Below, piece after piece: positions 49,529 through 59,632 of a stretch of 64,000 nt of DNA. Source of the stretch: Anagrus nilaparvatae (Eukaryota > Arthropoda > Insecta > Hymenoptera > Mymaridae); the NCBI GenBank assembly GCA_022575985.1, contig JAKSXM010000272.1, positions 20,022,501 to 20,086,500 on the forward strand. Reading direction: 5' to 3'. Numbering within the stretch: position 1 is the stretch's first letter; each line of letters begins with the position of its first letter. The translations under genes were made by a program, and so were the position numbers. The notes beneath the pieces were generated by a model. It saw only the letters and a list, made by a program, of their open reading frames with translations, made no database searches and was not told the origin of the DNA.

Positions 49529-50622
49529 TCGATGGCTTGTTGCGCGTCCACCTCCCGGAAGGAGTTTCCCTGATTGGGTACGCCGACGACGTGGCCCTGA
49601 CCATAACTGGCAGGGACATGGAAGTGACCCAGGAGAGGTTGAATCTAGTCATGAGACGGATCAACCTCTGGATGGGCGATCACGGGCTCCAGCTTGCGAT
49701 CCCAAAAACGGAGATTGTACTGCTGACCCGTCGAAGGGTTCCCACCGACTTCGATGTAATTATCGACGACGGCGGAAACCCTCACACGATCCGAACCAGA
49801 ACATCGGTGAAATACCTGGGAGTTCAGCTTGATAACAAGCTGACCTTCTGGGAGCAATTTCAGAGGACGTGTGAAAAGGCAGCGTCGGTCGCATCCTCCC
49901 TGTCAAGGCTCATGGCCAACATTGGGGGACCCAAACCAGGGAAGCGAAGGCTCCTGATGTCAGTCGTCAACTCTGTCCTGCTTTACGGATCAGAAGTCTG
50001 GGCGAAGACCACAGAAATTGCCAAGTACAGACATAAGATATCGTCTGTACAGAGGCAAGCGGCAGTGAGGATCGCCTGCGCGTACCATACGGTATCGCTC
50101 GAGGCGATCCAGGTTGTTGCTTCGGTGATACCCATCGACCTGCTAGCGTTGGAGCGGAAATTCATCTACGAGAGCGTAGATGAGCGCGAAGTGGCTTCCA
50201 CTCGCGCCCGCTTCAACTCTATGAAAGCATGGAATAAACGATGGAAAAAGAACCAAGAGAAGAATGCTCTATGGACGCGCAGACTGATCTCAAACCTGCA
50301 GGCATGGATGGGACGACAGCATGGGGAGGTGGATTTCCACCTTACCCAGTTCTTAACCGGACACGGGTATTTCCGTGTCATGTTGAGGCATTGGCATAAG
50401 GTGGCAACAGAGGAGTGCTTGCACTGCCCAGGCGAGAAGGATACAGTAGAGCACACATTCTTCGAATGTGTTCGCTACTCGGAGGGGCGCCCACCCTTCC
50501 CGATTTGGAGGCCGGAGACGGTGGTCCCGGAAATGCTACGGAGTTCCGAAAACTGGAACAAAGTAGCAGAGTACGTAAGGGCTACCTTGTTGAAGAAAAA
50601 GGAGGAGGGCTTTCTATCGTAG
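49529..50622 (+). CDS. R1-clade ORF2 polyprotein, C-terminal part
   Basis: Codes for the end of the reverse transcriptase and the region after it. The frame is open from the truncation point; the first legible phrase is LLRVHLPEGVSLIGYADDVA, with the catalytic YADD at 49579-49590. The thumb follows: NLWMGDHGLQLAIPKTE, SVKYLGVQLDNKLTFWEQF, SVVNSVLLYGSEVWA. The C-terminal zinc-knuckle-like segment is CLHCPGEKDTVEHTFFEC (50418-50471), preceded by LTQFLTGHGYFR. About 363 codons remain; full R1 ORF2 is near 1000. It lacks the endonuclease and most RT motifs, so it cannot transpose and has no native start codon. Codons are GC-rich, unlike any neighbour. Confidence 0.92.
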
Positions 50623-50902
50623 ATTGCTCTCCTGTCACTAGGCAGGGGGAAGGCAGCGGCCAGTTGCCTAGGCTGCGCGTCCCAAACTGAAGTTATACCT
50701 GAAAAGGGAGTTCCGGTTTGGGACAAACAAGCGCAGGGGGTTTAAAGTGTGTTTATCCAGTAAGAATCTGGGGCGTAGCCGGCGACCGCGTTCGTCGGTG
50801 GTCTCCCAGTTGTGCACTTTGTGCAACTGGGCGGTCATGGAAATTTGCGGGTCTTTAAGGCCCGCAAACACTCCATGGCTGATGTAAGATTCACATATTT
50901 CC

Positions 50903-50932
<30 letters not shown>
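49529..50932 (+). mobile_element. 5'-truncated R1-clade LINE insertion
   Basis: A GC-rich block in very AT-rich DNA, flanked by a 15-bp target duplication and ending in a poly-A tail (about 50906-50935). 5' truncation, poly-A and TSD are the marks of target-primed reverse transcription. The retained ORF has no stop, so the insertion is young compared with the other relics here. R1 clade by its ORF2 C-terminus; this copy lies outside rDNA. Confidence 0.92.

Positions 50933-50935
<3 letters not shown>
50904..50935 (+). repeat. Poly-A tail of the R1 insertion
   Basis: About 30 consecutive A residues immediately upstream of the right target-site duplication. Confidence 0.95.
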
Positions 50936-50937
<2 letters not shown>

Positions 50938-50947
50938 AAGAAGAATT
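50933..50947. repeat. Target-site duplication of the R1 insertion, right
   Basis: Second copy of AAATAAAGAAGAATT. Confidence 0.9.
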
Positions 50948-51331
50948 AATATAGGGGGAATTATTTATATAATATTTCCTTCAGTATACTCAGTATAAAA
51001 TCTAAAGTAACCAGAATTGCTTAACGTGTAATTCTTTTATTTAATACTAAATAAATATTAATAATTTTTTTTAACTTAATTTTTAAATAAAATGTCTGAT
51101 TCCTAAAGTTACAACGATTTAAAAATGATTTTTTACAAAAAGTTTAATGAATTACTGAAAAATAAAAAAGAAAATTATTTTTCTTTTACGGAAGATCAGT
51201 ATAATAAAACTTTAAATGAAGTAAGAGAGGCAAAAGAAAAGAAAATCAAAACGAAAAATTAACAAGTCTTGAAAAATGAAGGTTGAATCGATACGATATT
51301 GCTTTTGATAAATTAGTCGCATAAAACTCAG

Positions 51332-51400
51332 GTATTTATAAAATTTTTTATGTATAACAGGGTTGTTTTAATTTATTTATTTTTTGCTATTTTTTTCCAG
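51332..51400 (+). other. Predicted intron in the integrase pseudogene
   Basis: Donor CAG|GTATTTATA, pyrimidine-rich tract, acceptor TTTTTTTCCAG|ACC. Splicing keeps the frame and joins segments that are contiguous in the protein family. Confidence 0.7.
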
Positions 51401-52202
51401 ACCCGGAATCTTTGCAATATTTTATAAAAAATGAAGAGATTTTTGACGTTTTATTTAATGCTCATGAATCAATAGGCCACGGAGTATAAAAATGTGACAC
51501 AAGAAATGATTGCAATTAAAATTGCGTAGAACGTATCAATTAAAGCAAAATAACCCCAAAGAAGGTTTGGTTATTAAACCTATGGTTCATTCTAATATGA
51601 ACGACAGATGTCAAATTGATCTTATAGACATGCAATCTAATCCTGATGGAGACTTTCAATTTATACTTTTATACCAAGATCACCTTACTAAATTCTGTAT
51701 TTTGAGAGCTCTCTCACGTAAAACAGCAGTTGAAGTTGCCAAACAAGATAATTTATTTTGGGGCTCCCTCTATTATTACTGACTATTTTTGGGGCTCCCT
51801 TCAATCGGATAACGGCCGAGAATTTTCAAATTCTATCATAGAAGAATTAAGTTTGATGTGGAAAGGGTTGAAAATAGTACACGGTAAGCCAAGGCATAGT
51901 TAATCTCAAGGCAGTGTAGAAAGAGCGAATCAAGACATACAAAATATGTTAATATCGTGGTTGGAAGAAGAAAAAAGTACCTGCTGGTCAGAAGGTCTTA
52001 AATTCGTTCAGTTTCTGAAAAATCAAGCACTGCATTCTGGTATACAACGTGCACCTTATCGAGCAATGTTTGGCAACGATGCAAGATTTGGCCTTGCTTC
52101 AACATCAATTCCAGAATATCTTTATCGGGAAATTAGCTCAGAAGAAAAACTGGAAATGATTTTGAAAAATATCAATAAACAGTAGCAAGATCCTTTTCCT
52201 AT

Positions 52203-52435
52203 TCAAAATGAAAATTTATGTGAAACTCCGCAAATTCAAAATGAAAATTTGTGTGAAACTCCGCAAATTCAAAATAAAAATTTATGTGAAACTCCGCAAA
52301 TTCTAAATAAAAATTTATGTGAAACTCCGCAAACTCTAAATAAAAATTTATGTGAAACTCCGCAAATTCTAAATAAAAATTTATGTGAAACTCCGCAAAT
52401 TCTAAATAAAAATTTATGTGAAACTCCGCAAAATC
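52203..52435 (+). repeat. 33-bp coding minisatellite (7 units)
   Basis: Seven tandem units of AATTTATGTGAAACTCCGCA plus an A/T-rich spacer, coding N-L-C-E-T-P-Q and a variable IQNE/ILNK linker. It is in frame with the integrase ORF and ends before VQDVFQTETQSEQ. The later units are nearly identical, which suggests recent expansion. Confidence 0.95.
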
Positions 52436-53282
52436 AAAATGTACAAGATGTCTTTCAAACTGAGACTCAAAGTGAGCAGTTAATTTTAGAAAATATGCTT
52501 CCAGAAATTTTCAACCAACAAGAACTGCTAGCTGTTCAAATACAATCTGAGCAACTTTGCTTGGAGCAAGCTCAATTTCAACAAAATGAGCTTCAAACGC
52601 TTCAACCTGTGACAGTTGAAACTAATTTAAATTGCGATCATTGTATGGATAAAATTTCTTGTGAAACATGTGTTAAAGAACTAAATATTAGTGACAACAG
52701 AAAAAAAGCTAAGCTAAACTTAGAAAACCAAGCATCAAAAATGCTGAAAAGGTCAAATTCTAAGTTCCCTAATTGTAACGTTGGAGATACAGTCAGAGTT
52801 GAAATTCCTGATGTAAATAGAGGACGCGGAGACTTTAGAAATATTCTAATGGCGATAATAGAAAAAGATGAAAACGGGTTGTATAAATTAGCTAGTTATC
52901 ACGGGACAATCAAAGAAAAGTTTTCTCGAAATCAATTTACACCCACAAATACAACACATATTGATACTTCAAAAATATCAGCTGAAAAGAAATCATTACG
53001 TGAGCTTGCAATAATGGAATCTAAATTTGGTGGTCAAGGTTTTCAAAGATGCAACTGCAAACAAGGTTGCAAAATTAATAAATGCAAGTGCCAGACAAGC
53101 GAGCATAAGCTTAAAATGTCATAGTAGCTTATTATGTGCAAATAAATAATATTTCAAATTTTTATTTTTTTCAATTCATATTAATTAATTGTTTTTTTTT
53201 TATTGACATGTAAATTAAAAAATTTATTCAAATGCAAATATTTATTTAGGTTTTTTGTCAAATAAAAACATATATATTTATA

Positions 53283-54375
53283 TTATACGTGTAATGCTCG
53301 CTTGGTTAATGTGAGTACGGGGCGTACTCTCTTAATTAATAACCGGGGATCACCTTCACATGCACCTGATTCTACAGAAGTTAAAACATTGAGTATAATG
53401 CCCTCTATAACAAAAGAAGCAAGTAAAATCCTGAGCACCCACCATCCGTTGTCATGAAAATCGTTTAAACTGCTGATCCAGCCATTCAAGCTTAACTACC
53501 ACAAATAGATAGCATTCGCAAGACGATTCAGCGAGAACGTCATAAAAATTTACCACCCAACCCCAAAACAATTTAAGATTTACAGATTTTGCCCGAAAAA
53601 TTTAGAAAAACACTTGTTGGTGATTTTTTTGATATATAATGAAGATTAAGATTTAAATTGTGGAAGAATTTTAATCTTTTCAACTCATGCAAATTTAAAA
53701 TTGCTTATCACGTTATCAATATGGTATATTGATGGTACGTTTCAAATCTTTCCCAAGCTTTTTTTCCAACTTTTTTCAATAATGAGAACAGTTATACAAT
53801 AATATAAGGAAGCTGATAGAATTATTGCCATTCCATTTGTACATGTACTTACTTCTATAGAGACGAAACAAGAACAAGCATACACTAAAACTAATGTCTC
53901 CCATAGCTTTTGTGCCACCTGAAGATGTCGTCGGGGTATTCGATAATTTTTATGATGAAATACCATAAGAATTTGTTCCTGTGGCTAATTATTTTGAAGT
54001 GAATTACATACGTAGGATACCAGCTCAAGGAAGACAAAGGGCTGTAAAACCAAGGTATGAGCCAGTACTCTGAAGTCAGTATGTAGCAGTTTTGCAAAGA
54101 ACCTCTAGAACAAATAATTCAACAGAAGGGTGGCATAACAGATTGCAAACATTAGTTGGTCGAAGTCATCCAAGCCTTTATATTTTTATTAACAAGCTTT
54201 AAAAAGAGCAAATGGATGTTGAATACATTTTAAAAGTTAGATTTGGGCAAAAAAGTAAAAAAAGCTACAAACAAGTAAGCAGCAGAAAATTGAAGAACGA
54301 ATATCTACTATAGTCAGCAATTACTATAAGACACATAAGGAAGAAGAGAATGAATTAGAATATATTAAAATTATT
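53283..54375 (+). pseudogene. MULE/FLYWCH-type transposase relic
   Basis: Read on the plus strand across frames. A remnant of the FLYWCH-like N-terminus (VNVSTGRTLLINNRGSPSHA) is followed by QIDSIRKTIQRERHKNLPPN (53506), LQILPEKFRKTLVGDFF, GRILIFSTHANLKLL, then SIWYIDGTFQIFPKLFFQLF (about 53715-53780), the typical start of the MULE transposase core. A gap with loss of the core follows, then DVVGVFDNFYDEIP, YFEVNYIRRI, TNNSTEGWHNRLQTLVGRSH (54113-54172) and KEQMDVEYILKVRFGQ. This matches the insect FLYWCH/MULE protein family in order. It contains several stops and frameshifts. Minus-strand frames here are shadows. Confidence 0.8.
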
Positions 54376-55529
54376 GGTTATAATTTGCATTTATAAAATT
54401 ATTGAGTTACATTAAATACAATTATATTTTTTTCAATTTCGCTTCTAATAAAATTATTTGGAGTTAGTTAATTTCTATTTAATTTGAAATTATTAATTTT
54501 TAGACTTTTTTTTCTTTGGACATAAATTTCTGGACTTTTCTAATTTTGGACCCTAATTTTTGGACTTTTTGTAATACAATCGGGACATATAATTAAGAAA
54601 AACCCAAATTAACTAAGGGTTACTTACTAAATAAGAAATTTAAGGAATAGGGTTCTAATTACTGAAGTACATGAACTAATAAATTATAATAGTCAATAAA
54701 TATTTATTTACTTACTTTTATTAGAGCCAATATTAATTGCAGATTAGTTTCGCATGAATTTGAAACAATTAGAGATAATAACATTGGTTTATTAACAAGA
54801 AAAATGGTTTTATAATAAACGTTTTTTAAATAAATAATAAAATTTAATAGAAAGAAGAGCACCGTAGGGACACTACGCGTGGAGTAGATTCTTATCAAAA
54901 ACTAACTATCGGTTCCTCTGGGATCATTCCTTATAAACTCAATGAAAATCGGGGAACCTTGCCCTTTTTGGTAATGCATAATTTTTATATTAATTTGTGA
55001 GTGGGGATTTCGTTAACTCTTTGTTCAAGAAAAGCAGACGTTTCCACTACTCTAAAATTTAGGAAAATTACAATAATATGCAATCCAGACAGTATCTCTT
55101 TGATCTAAATCTGAAAACATTGGAGAACATACACGAAGTATATAAATAAAAAAAACGAACGTTCATATTACTTATATTGTGGAAAATTGCGCACGTGTCG
55201 TTTGTGCAGACTAATTCGCGAACATAAAATCTATTTCGGAACCGCGTATCAAAATAAAGAAAAAAAAATTATATGCTTTATATGCATATGTCTTCATAAC
55301 ACTAGTAGTAAAATTACTACAATTTGTAGTAAATTCATTATCTTTGTAGTAATATTACTAAATTGCAGTAAAAATACTGACCTGTATTATATTGTGTACA
55401 TTTTTTTAAATATGTAGTAAAAGTCAAGTAAGAATCAAAATATAAAATTTCTATAAAAGGGTTTATTAAAGAGCGAAATTTTAAACTTCAGGGCTCAAAT
55501 ATTTCTTTTCAAATAAAATTTTGAATTTA
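54376..55529. other. AT-rich DNA, no supported gene
   Basis: Short frames at 54704 and 55187 have no domain. A run of TAGTAAAATTACTA-like repeats lies at 55302-55380. Confidence 0.5.
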
Positions 55530-55775
55530 CACACCAAACCTAAGAGTTTTTTGTTACGCAGAAGAGATTGAATGTTTATTTAATTCTTTAGAGAGGAATT
55601 ATTTTGAGGTTAATTCTTTTAAAAAAATTTATTTTTGTTTTTATTCTGTTCAAAAAGAATTAAAACAAAAATAAATTTTTTTAAAAGAATTAACCTCAAA
55701 ATAATTTCTCTTTAAAGAATTAAATAAACATTCAATCTTTTCTGCGTAACAAAAAACTCTTTTAGGTTTGGTGTG
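55530..55775. mobile_element. Palindromic TA-flanked MITE, 246 bp
   Basis: Starts CACACCAAACCTAAGAGTTT and ends in its inverse; the arms of about 115 bp are nearly identical. TA flanks both ends (55528-55529 and 55776-55777). The spacer is only a few bases (CTGTTC-like). The high arm identity points to a recent origin. Non-coding. Confidence 0.85.
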
Positions 55776-56455
55776 TAGAATTTTTTTATATATTATGATT
55801 TTAAATTTCACATAATTACGTGCGTTTTGGCAAATTTAATATCCGAATAATAAATCAAAATTTTATATAACTGTAATACTTAAATGTGATATGAAGATTA
55901 TATTTTTATAATAAAATATAAATTAACCACATACTATTAATTATTCTTACTCTTGGGACCAGGTGGCTAGACTCTTGGAAAATCGATTATGTTAATATAT
56001 GAATTCTTGTCCAATTGCTGTGAGTAATAAAATTAATTTACTAATTAAAAATTGTTTTTTTTTTAATCAATGCAGTAATTAATGATTCATTAATTAAAAA
56101 TTAAATATTAAATTTTTAAGGAAAAGTTCATATATTTAAATTTAATTTAAGGTCTGAACGTATTTAATTAGAACTGAAATTTTTTTAATAGGTACTAGGA
56201 AAAGCTGTTGGATAATTGAATAATTAATTTGATTTTTAAAAAAATATTTTAAATACAACTAAATTAAACTGTAATTTACATTATTTTTATTATCAAAGAA
56301 GAAAAATGCATAAAGATAATTAGATTTTATCTAATAAACAAAATGTGCTTCTTACAAAAATAAAATCAAATCTATAATTTTCAAGCTAATTAATAACATG
56401 TAATGGAATATAAAGTATAAATACTGCTTTCGTTCCCAATTTTAAGAACAGATTT
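55776..56455. other. AT-rich DNA, no gene seen
   Basis: No supportable feature. Confidence 0.5.
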
Positions 56456-56664
56456 TTTGGGTTTTATTATAAATTTTAATATAATCGATGTATTAGGAGC
56501 TAAGATTTTTATTTAATTATCTACGTTTCAGAGGAACTTAGCCTCCCTTTTCAAGATCTGAAAAATTACAAATTTTTTTTTACATTTTAATTATCTTTAA
56601 AGTAATAATGATTTTTTACAAAATAAAAATTAAAAATCTTATAAATTATGGCCCAAAAGATTTA
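56456..56664. repeat. Left inverted repeat of a Penelope-like element
   Basis: Reads from TTTTTTGGGTTTTATTATAA through TTATCTACGTTTCAGAGG and GAACTTAGCCTCCCTTTTCA. The reverse complement of 57125-57382 matches it along its length. Confidence 0.8.
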
Positions 56665-56702
56665 AAAAAACTGAAAAAAATAATATCATTTATAAAATAA
56701 AA

Positions 56703-57015
56703 TGTAAAGATTGGGATTTTTCTTATATAGGACAGACTAGTAGGAAACTTTATAAACGAGTTAACAAACACAGAAACCCTTATGAGTAAAAAATTCAATT
56801 TTTCATATTCATAGAATATCAAACAATTAATTTTAATTTTAAATCAATGAAAATTCTTGATTCACAATCAAAATTACATGAGCGATTTTTTTCTGAAATG
56901 ATACCCAAATTCTAAAATATTTTTTTCAAAATACTGTAGATTTAATAAACAATAGATTATCTCATTAACAAGTATCTATAAATAAAAATAAAAAAAGATC
57001 CTCTGTCCCTTAACT
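56703..57015 (+). pseudogene. Penelope-like GIY-YIG endonuclease fragment
   Basis: One frame reads CKDWDFSYIGQTSRKLYKRV, NKHRNPYE, a stop, then INFNFKSMKILDSQSKLHER and FFSEMIPKF, with a frameshift to FQNTVDLINNRLS. The YIGQT...L..R...H start and the KILDS......ER...E block (catalytic Glu region) are characteristic of GIY-YIG nucleases at the C-terminus of Penelope-like retroelements. The nuclease nicks DNA to prime reverse transcription. No RT is present here. The fragment lies between inverted terminal repeats, a layout reported for Penelope-like elements. Confidence 0.8.
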
Positions 57016-57124
57016 TTAATTATGAGATTTATTAAAATATGCAACAATAAGAACTTCGTGTTTTATTTTTCCTAAATAAAAAATAATCAGTATTTTAATT
57101 CAAAATTGTTATTTTTGCACAAAA

Positions 57125-57382
57125 TAATAAAGTTTTTGTGCCATAATTTAGAAGATTTTTAATTTTTAAGTGTTTTAAAAAATCATTATTACAGTAAAGA
57201 TAATTAAAATGTAAAAAATTTTGTTGTACAAACTATTTATAATTTTTCAGATCTTGGAAAGGGAAGCTAAGTTCCTCTGAAAATCTTGAAAAGGAAGGCT
57301 AAGTTCCTTCGAAACGTAGATAATTGAATAAAAAATCTTAGTTCCTAATTATTACTTATAATAAAACCCAAAAAAACTAAAT
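57125..57382. repeat. Right inverted repeat of a Penelope-like element
   Basis: Inverse of 56456-56664 but about 35 bp longer, because the segment AGGGAAGCTAAGTTCCTCTG is duplicated as AGGAAGGCTAAGTTCCTTCG (57258-57312). Each copy can form an AGGAA/TTCCT hairpin and is followed by GAAA. Confidence 0.8.
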
Positions 57383-58843
57383 AATAACTGATGAATAAAC
57401 CATATAAAATTTTTACTTTTTATCTTCTAAACATATTCTAAACTTAAAAATTACCTATAATACTAAAAATAATTACAAAATAAAGCTGCATAATAATGCT
57501 GTATATATCTTGATGAATTTTTTTATAAGTACACATACACTTACATCTACTAATACATACTACTACGAAATATAAGATATGTTATAGTAATTTACAAGCT
57601 AAATCTATGAATATTTTATATTGTAGGATAAATCTGATAACGTAGATTATCTTTAATATAAGAAAAAATAAATTAAAATTTATTCATAATATTCTAAGGT
57701 AATAATAATTTTTTTATTGTTTGATCAAAAATTATAATTTATACTGTAATACTTTATTAAATTTACACATAAAATATGTCATTGTTTAATGCAACTTTTT
57801 TTATGACATTTTTGTTATTATTTGACGTAGTAGGTGATTTATAAAAAAATTAATATTTTTTTTTGCATTTTTTTTTTCAAATAAAAGATTTTTTGTGAAT
57901 AATTCATCTGATTTCTTATGCAAATTTAACGTTGTTCAGTTTTTGTTACAGTAAGCCTTAATTAATTACTAATTTTAATTTATAATTGAGTTTTTTTTTT
58001 ACATATTTTTGTATTTTAACATTTTTGGTTTTGTTTTTTTTTCTTATGCTTAATATAATTTTTTTTGCCAAAGATCCATAACCAAATTGATATTGTATTT
58101 TTGTTACCAAGGCTTACTATAAAAGAGAAAAATTTTAATGCATTTTTGAAATTATGTATGATGGTTAAATAATTTTTTATTTCACATAGGAACAAAAATA
58201 CAAGTCCAGCTAATTAAAGTACAATTTTGAAATTTGCAAAGTTTTCTTAATAAACATTCAACATAAAAATTGTCCTTTTCATGTTCAAAAAAAGGCGTGG
58301 TAATAAATTTAGTAACTTAAAATTTTATTAACTATAGTTGCATTTTCTGGAGTTAAAAAAGAAATTTTTTATGATTGATATTAATAACTACGTCATTTAA
58401 AACGTAAAACTATTACTGGTTATACCTGATACCGAATTTATTTTTTGTCGTAACAAATGTTAATATTACTTACGTCGCCAAAAAATGACGCAAGTATCAC
58501 TGGGTATTGCCTCAAATATGTTAACCAGAAAAAATACTGCTGGCTTGGAAAAAATTTCAAGCAGTCAAATTTTCCAATTTCTGAAAATAACTTTAAAATA
58601 TCAGCCATTTTAGACCAAATCCACTATTTTGACTGGTACTAAATCACCTCTTAATAATATTAAACTTTATAATAAGCATAAATTAAAACAATCGCATCTA
58701 AAAAATATTTTCAATCGATTAACGAATCAAAAATGACAATTCTGATATATTTTTTGTGCGCAGTTATATTTTTATTTATATATTATTTATTTTAATTTTC
58801 AACAAGCAAAAAATAAAATTTTTTTTAAATTTTGACATAACAA
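57383..58843. other. AT-rich DNA; 3' flank of the RYamide exon
   Basis: No coding sequence I can support. On the minus strand two AATAAA signals (58786-58791 and 58771-58776) lie 53-73 nt beyond the RYamide stop and could serve for 3' end formation. Confidence 0.5.
58771..58791 (-). terminator. Candidate polyadenylation signals for RYamide
   Basis: Two minus-strand AATAAA hexamers. In such AT-rich DNA they could be chance. Confidence 0.4.
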
Positions 58844-59151
58844 TTATTCTATATGATGTTCTAAATGCCTAATAATTTGATATGGTTTTTTATCTAAATT
58901 TTTATTATCTTTATCATAAATATCATTATCAAATTGTTCAATACGATCGTAATATTTAATTGCTAAATTATTTAACAATAATGATTTATCTGGTAAAACA
59001 TTATCATCGTAATTACGTTTTCCATAACGACTACCATAAAAAAATCTATCGACTCTTGGTGATATTCCATTAAATTTTCTTAGTTCTTTGGTTCCTTTTG
59101 ATATTGGATTTTCACTTCTACCGTATCTGCTTCCAAATTGAAATTCAGGTA
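58844..59151 (-). CDS. RYa: RYamide neuropeptide precursor, last coding exon
   Basis: Encodes a secreted prohormone that is cut and amidated to RYamide peptides, the ligands of an NPY-like G-protein-coupled receptor in arthropods. The acceptor TTTTTTTTATAG precedes 59151; the first two bases complete a split codon (phase 1). The 101-residue frame has no stop until TAA at 58846-58844. Copy 1 is PEFQFGSRYGR (residues 1-11), with Gly as amide donor and Arg as the cleavage site. Copy 2 is FFYGSRYGKR (residues 36-45; 59044-59015), with a classic Gly-Lys-Arg. Drosophila RYamides PVFFVASRY and NEHFFLGSRY share the two-copy layout and C-terminus. An acidic Asp/Asn/Lys-rich tail follows. The signal-peptide exon upstream is not in view. 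The symbol is given by family; the frame is certain and the identity is strongly supported by two motifs. Confidence 0.9.
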
Positions 59152-59467
59152 CTATAAAAAAAAAGTTTTTATTATTACATAGGAATATATGTTAAAACTA
59201 TAAATTAGATTAAAGTAAACTATTAAAGCATGATCTGAATTAATAAATAAACGAAAATACTTTCAAACGCTTGTATAATATGGTTACTTTTCATCAATCG
59301 ATAAAGTTAAAAAATTATTTCTTTTTTTACCATGCTCTAAGAGGCTATATGAATCTCAAAGTTCTTATGAAGGTCCTATATAATAATTATAATTAAGGCC
59401 CTTTATGAAATAGTGTCTTTATAACTATTTGTTAGCCAAAGGATTAAATATATTTTCTTGCTTTTTT
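59152..59467. other. Probable intron of the RYamide gene, proximal part
   Basis: Starts with the acceptor tract of the last exon (minus strand). No upstream coding exon was recognised between here and the end of the window. Confidence 0.5.
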
Positions 59468-59632
59468 GGCCGTAAAACTCGTGCGTAAACTTTTGCACAG
59501 AATTTTCTACACTCGTTCAGTGCCTCGAGAGGCAAAAAATATTGTAAATATCATAAGTAAAAAACTTTAGAAACTAGCCTAAACATATCGACTTTACCGA
59601 GTATTCGTGCTAGTGATCACACCTGGTAAATG
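59468..59632. mobile_element. Decayed copy of the 3804-3982 MITE
   Basis: GGCCGTAAAACTCGTGCGTA, then AGAATTTTCTACACTCGTTC, GAGGCAAAAAATATTGTAA and ACTTTAGAAACTAGC follow the order of the copy at 3804-3982. The right end is eroded. Confidence 0.6.

Larger units (their letters stand above)
51090..53124 (+). pseudogene. KRBA2/SCAND3-type (Ginger-like) integrase pseudogene
   Basis: A DDE integrase of the kind found in Ginger-like transposons and in KRBA2-like predicted proteins of insects. The N-terminus has FNELLKNKKENYFSFTEDQY. A 69-bp intron is predicted at 51332-51400; removal joins NS to DPESLQYFIKNEEIFDVLF in frame. The zinc-binding part is degraded. The catalytic core shows DRCQIDLIDMQ (51606), LQSDNGREF (51801) and SQGSVERANQDI (51904, Glu at 51919-51921). 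Seven 11-residue repeats, NLCETPQILNK-like, follow, then CDHCMDKISCETC and a C-terminal CNCKQGCKINKCKC. Damage: an internal repeat of TTTGGGGCTCCCT at 51758-51801 with a frame change, TAA at 51901 and TAG at 52183. From 52186 to 53124 the frame is still open. Confidence 0.8.

Noticed and set aside
49645..50871. Minus-strand and alternative plus-strand frames across the R1 insertion
   Set aside because: Shadows of the GC-rich R1 ORF2 frame, which contains the conserved YADD and zinc-knuckle-like motifs.
53283..54097. Three minus-strand open frames
   Set aside because: They overlap the plus-strand MULE/FLYWCH relic, whose conserved motifs explain the coding signal.
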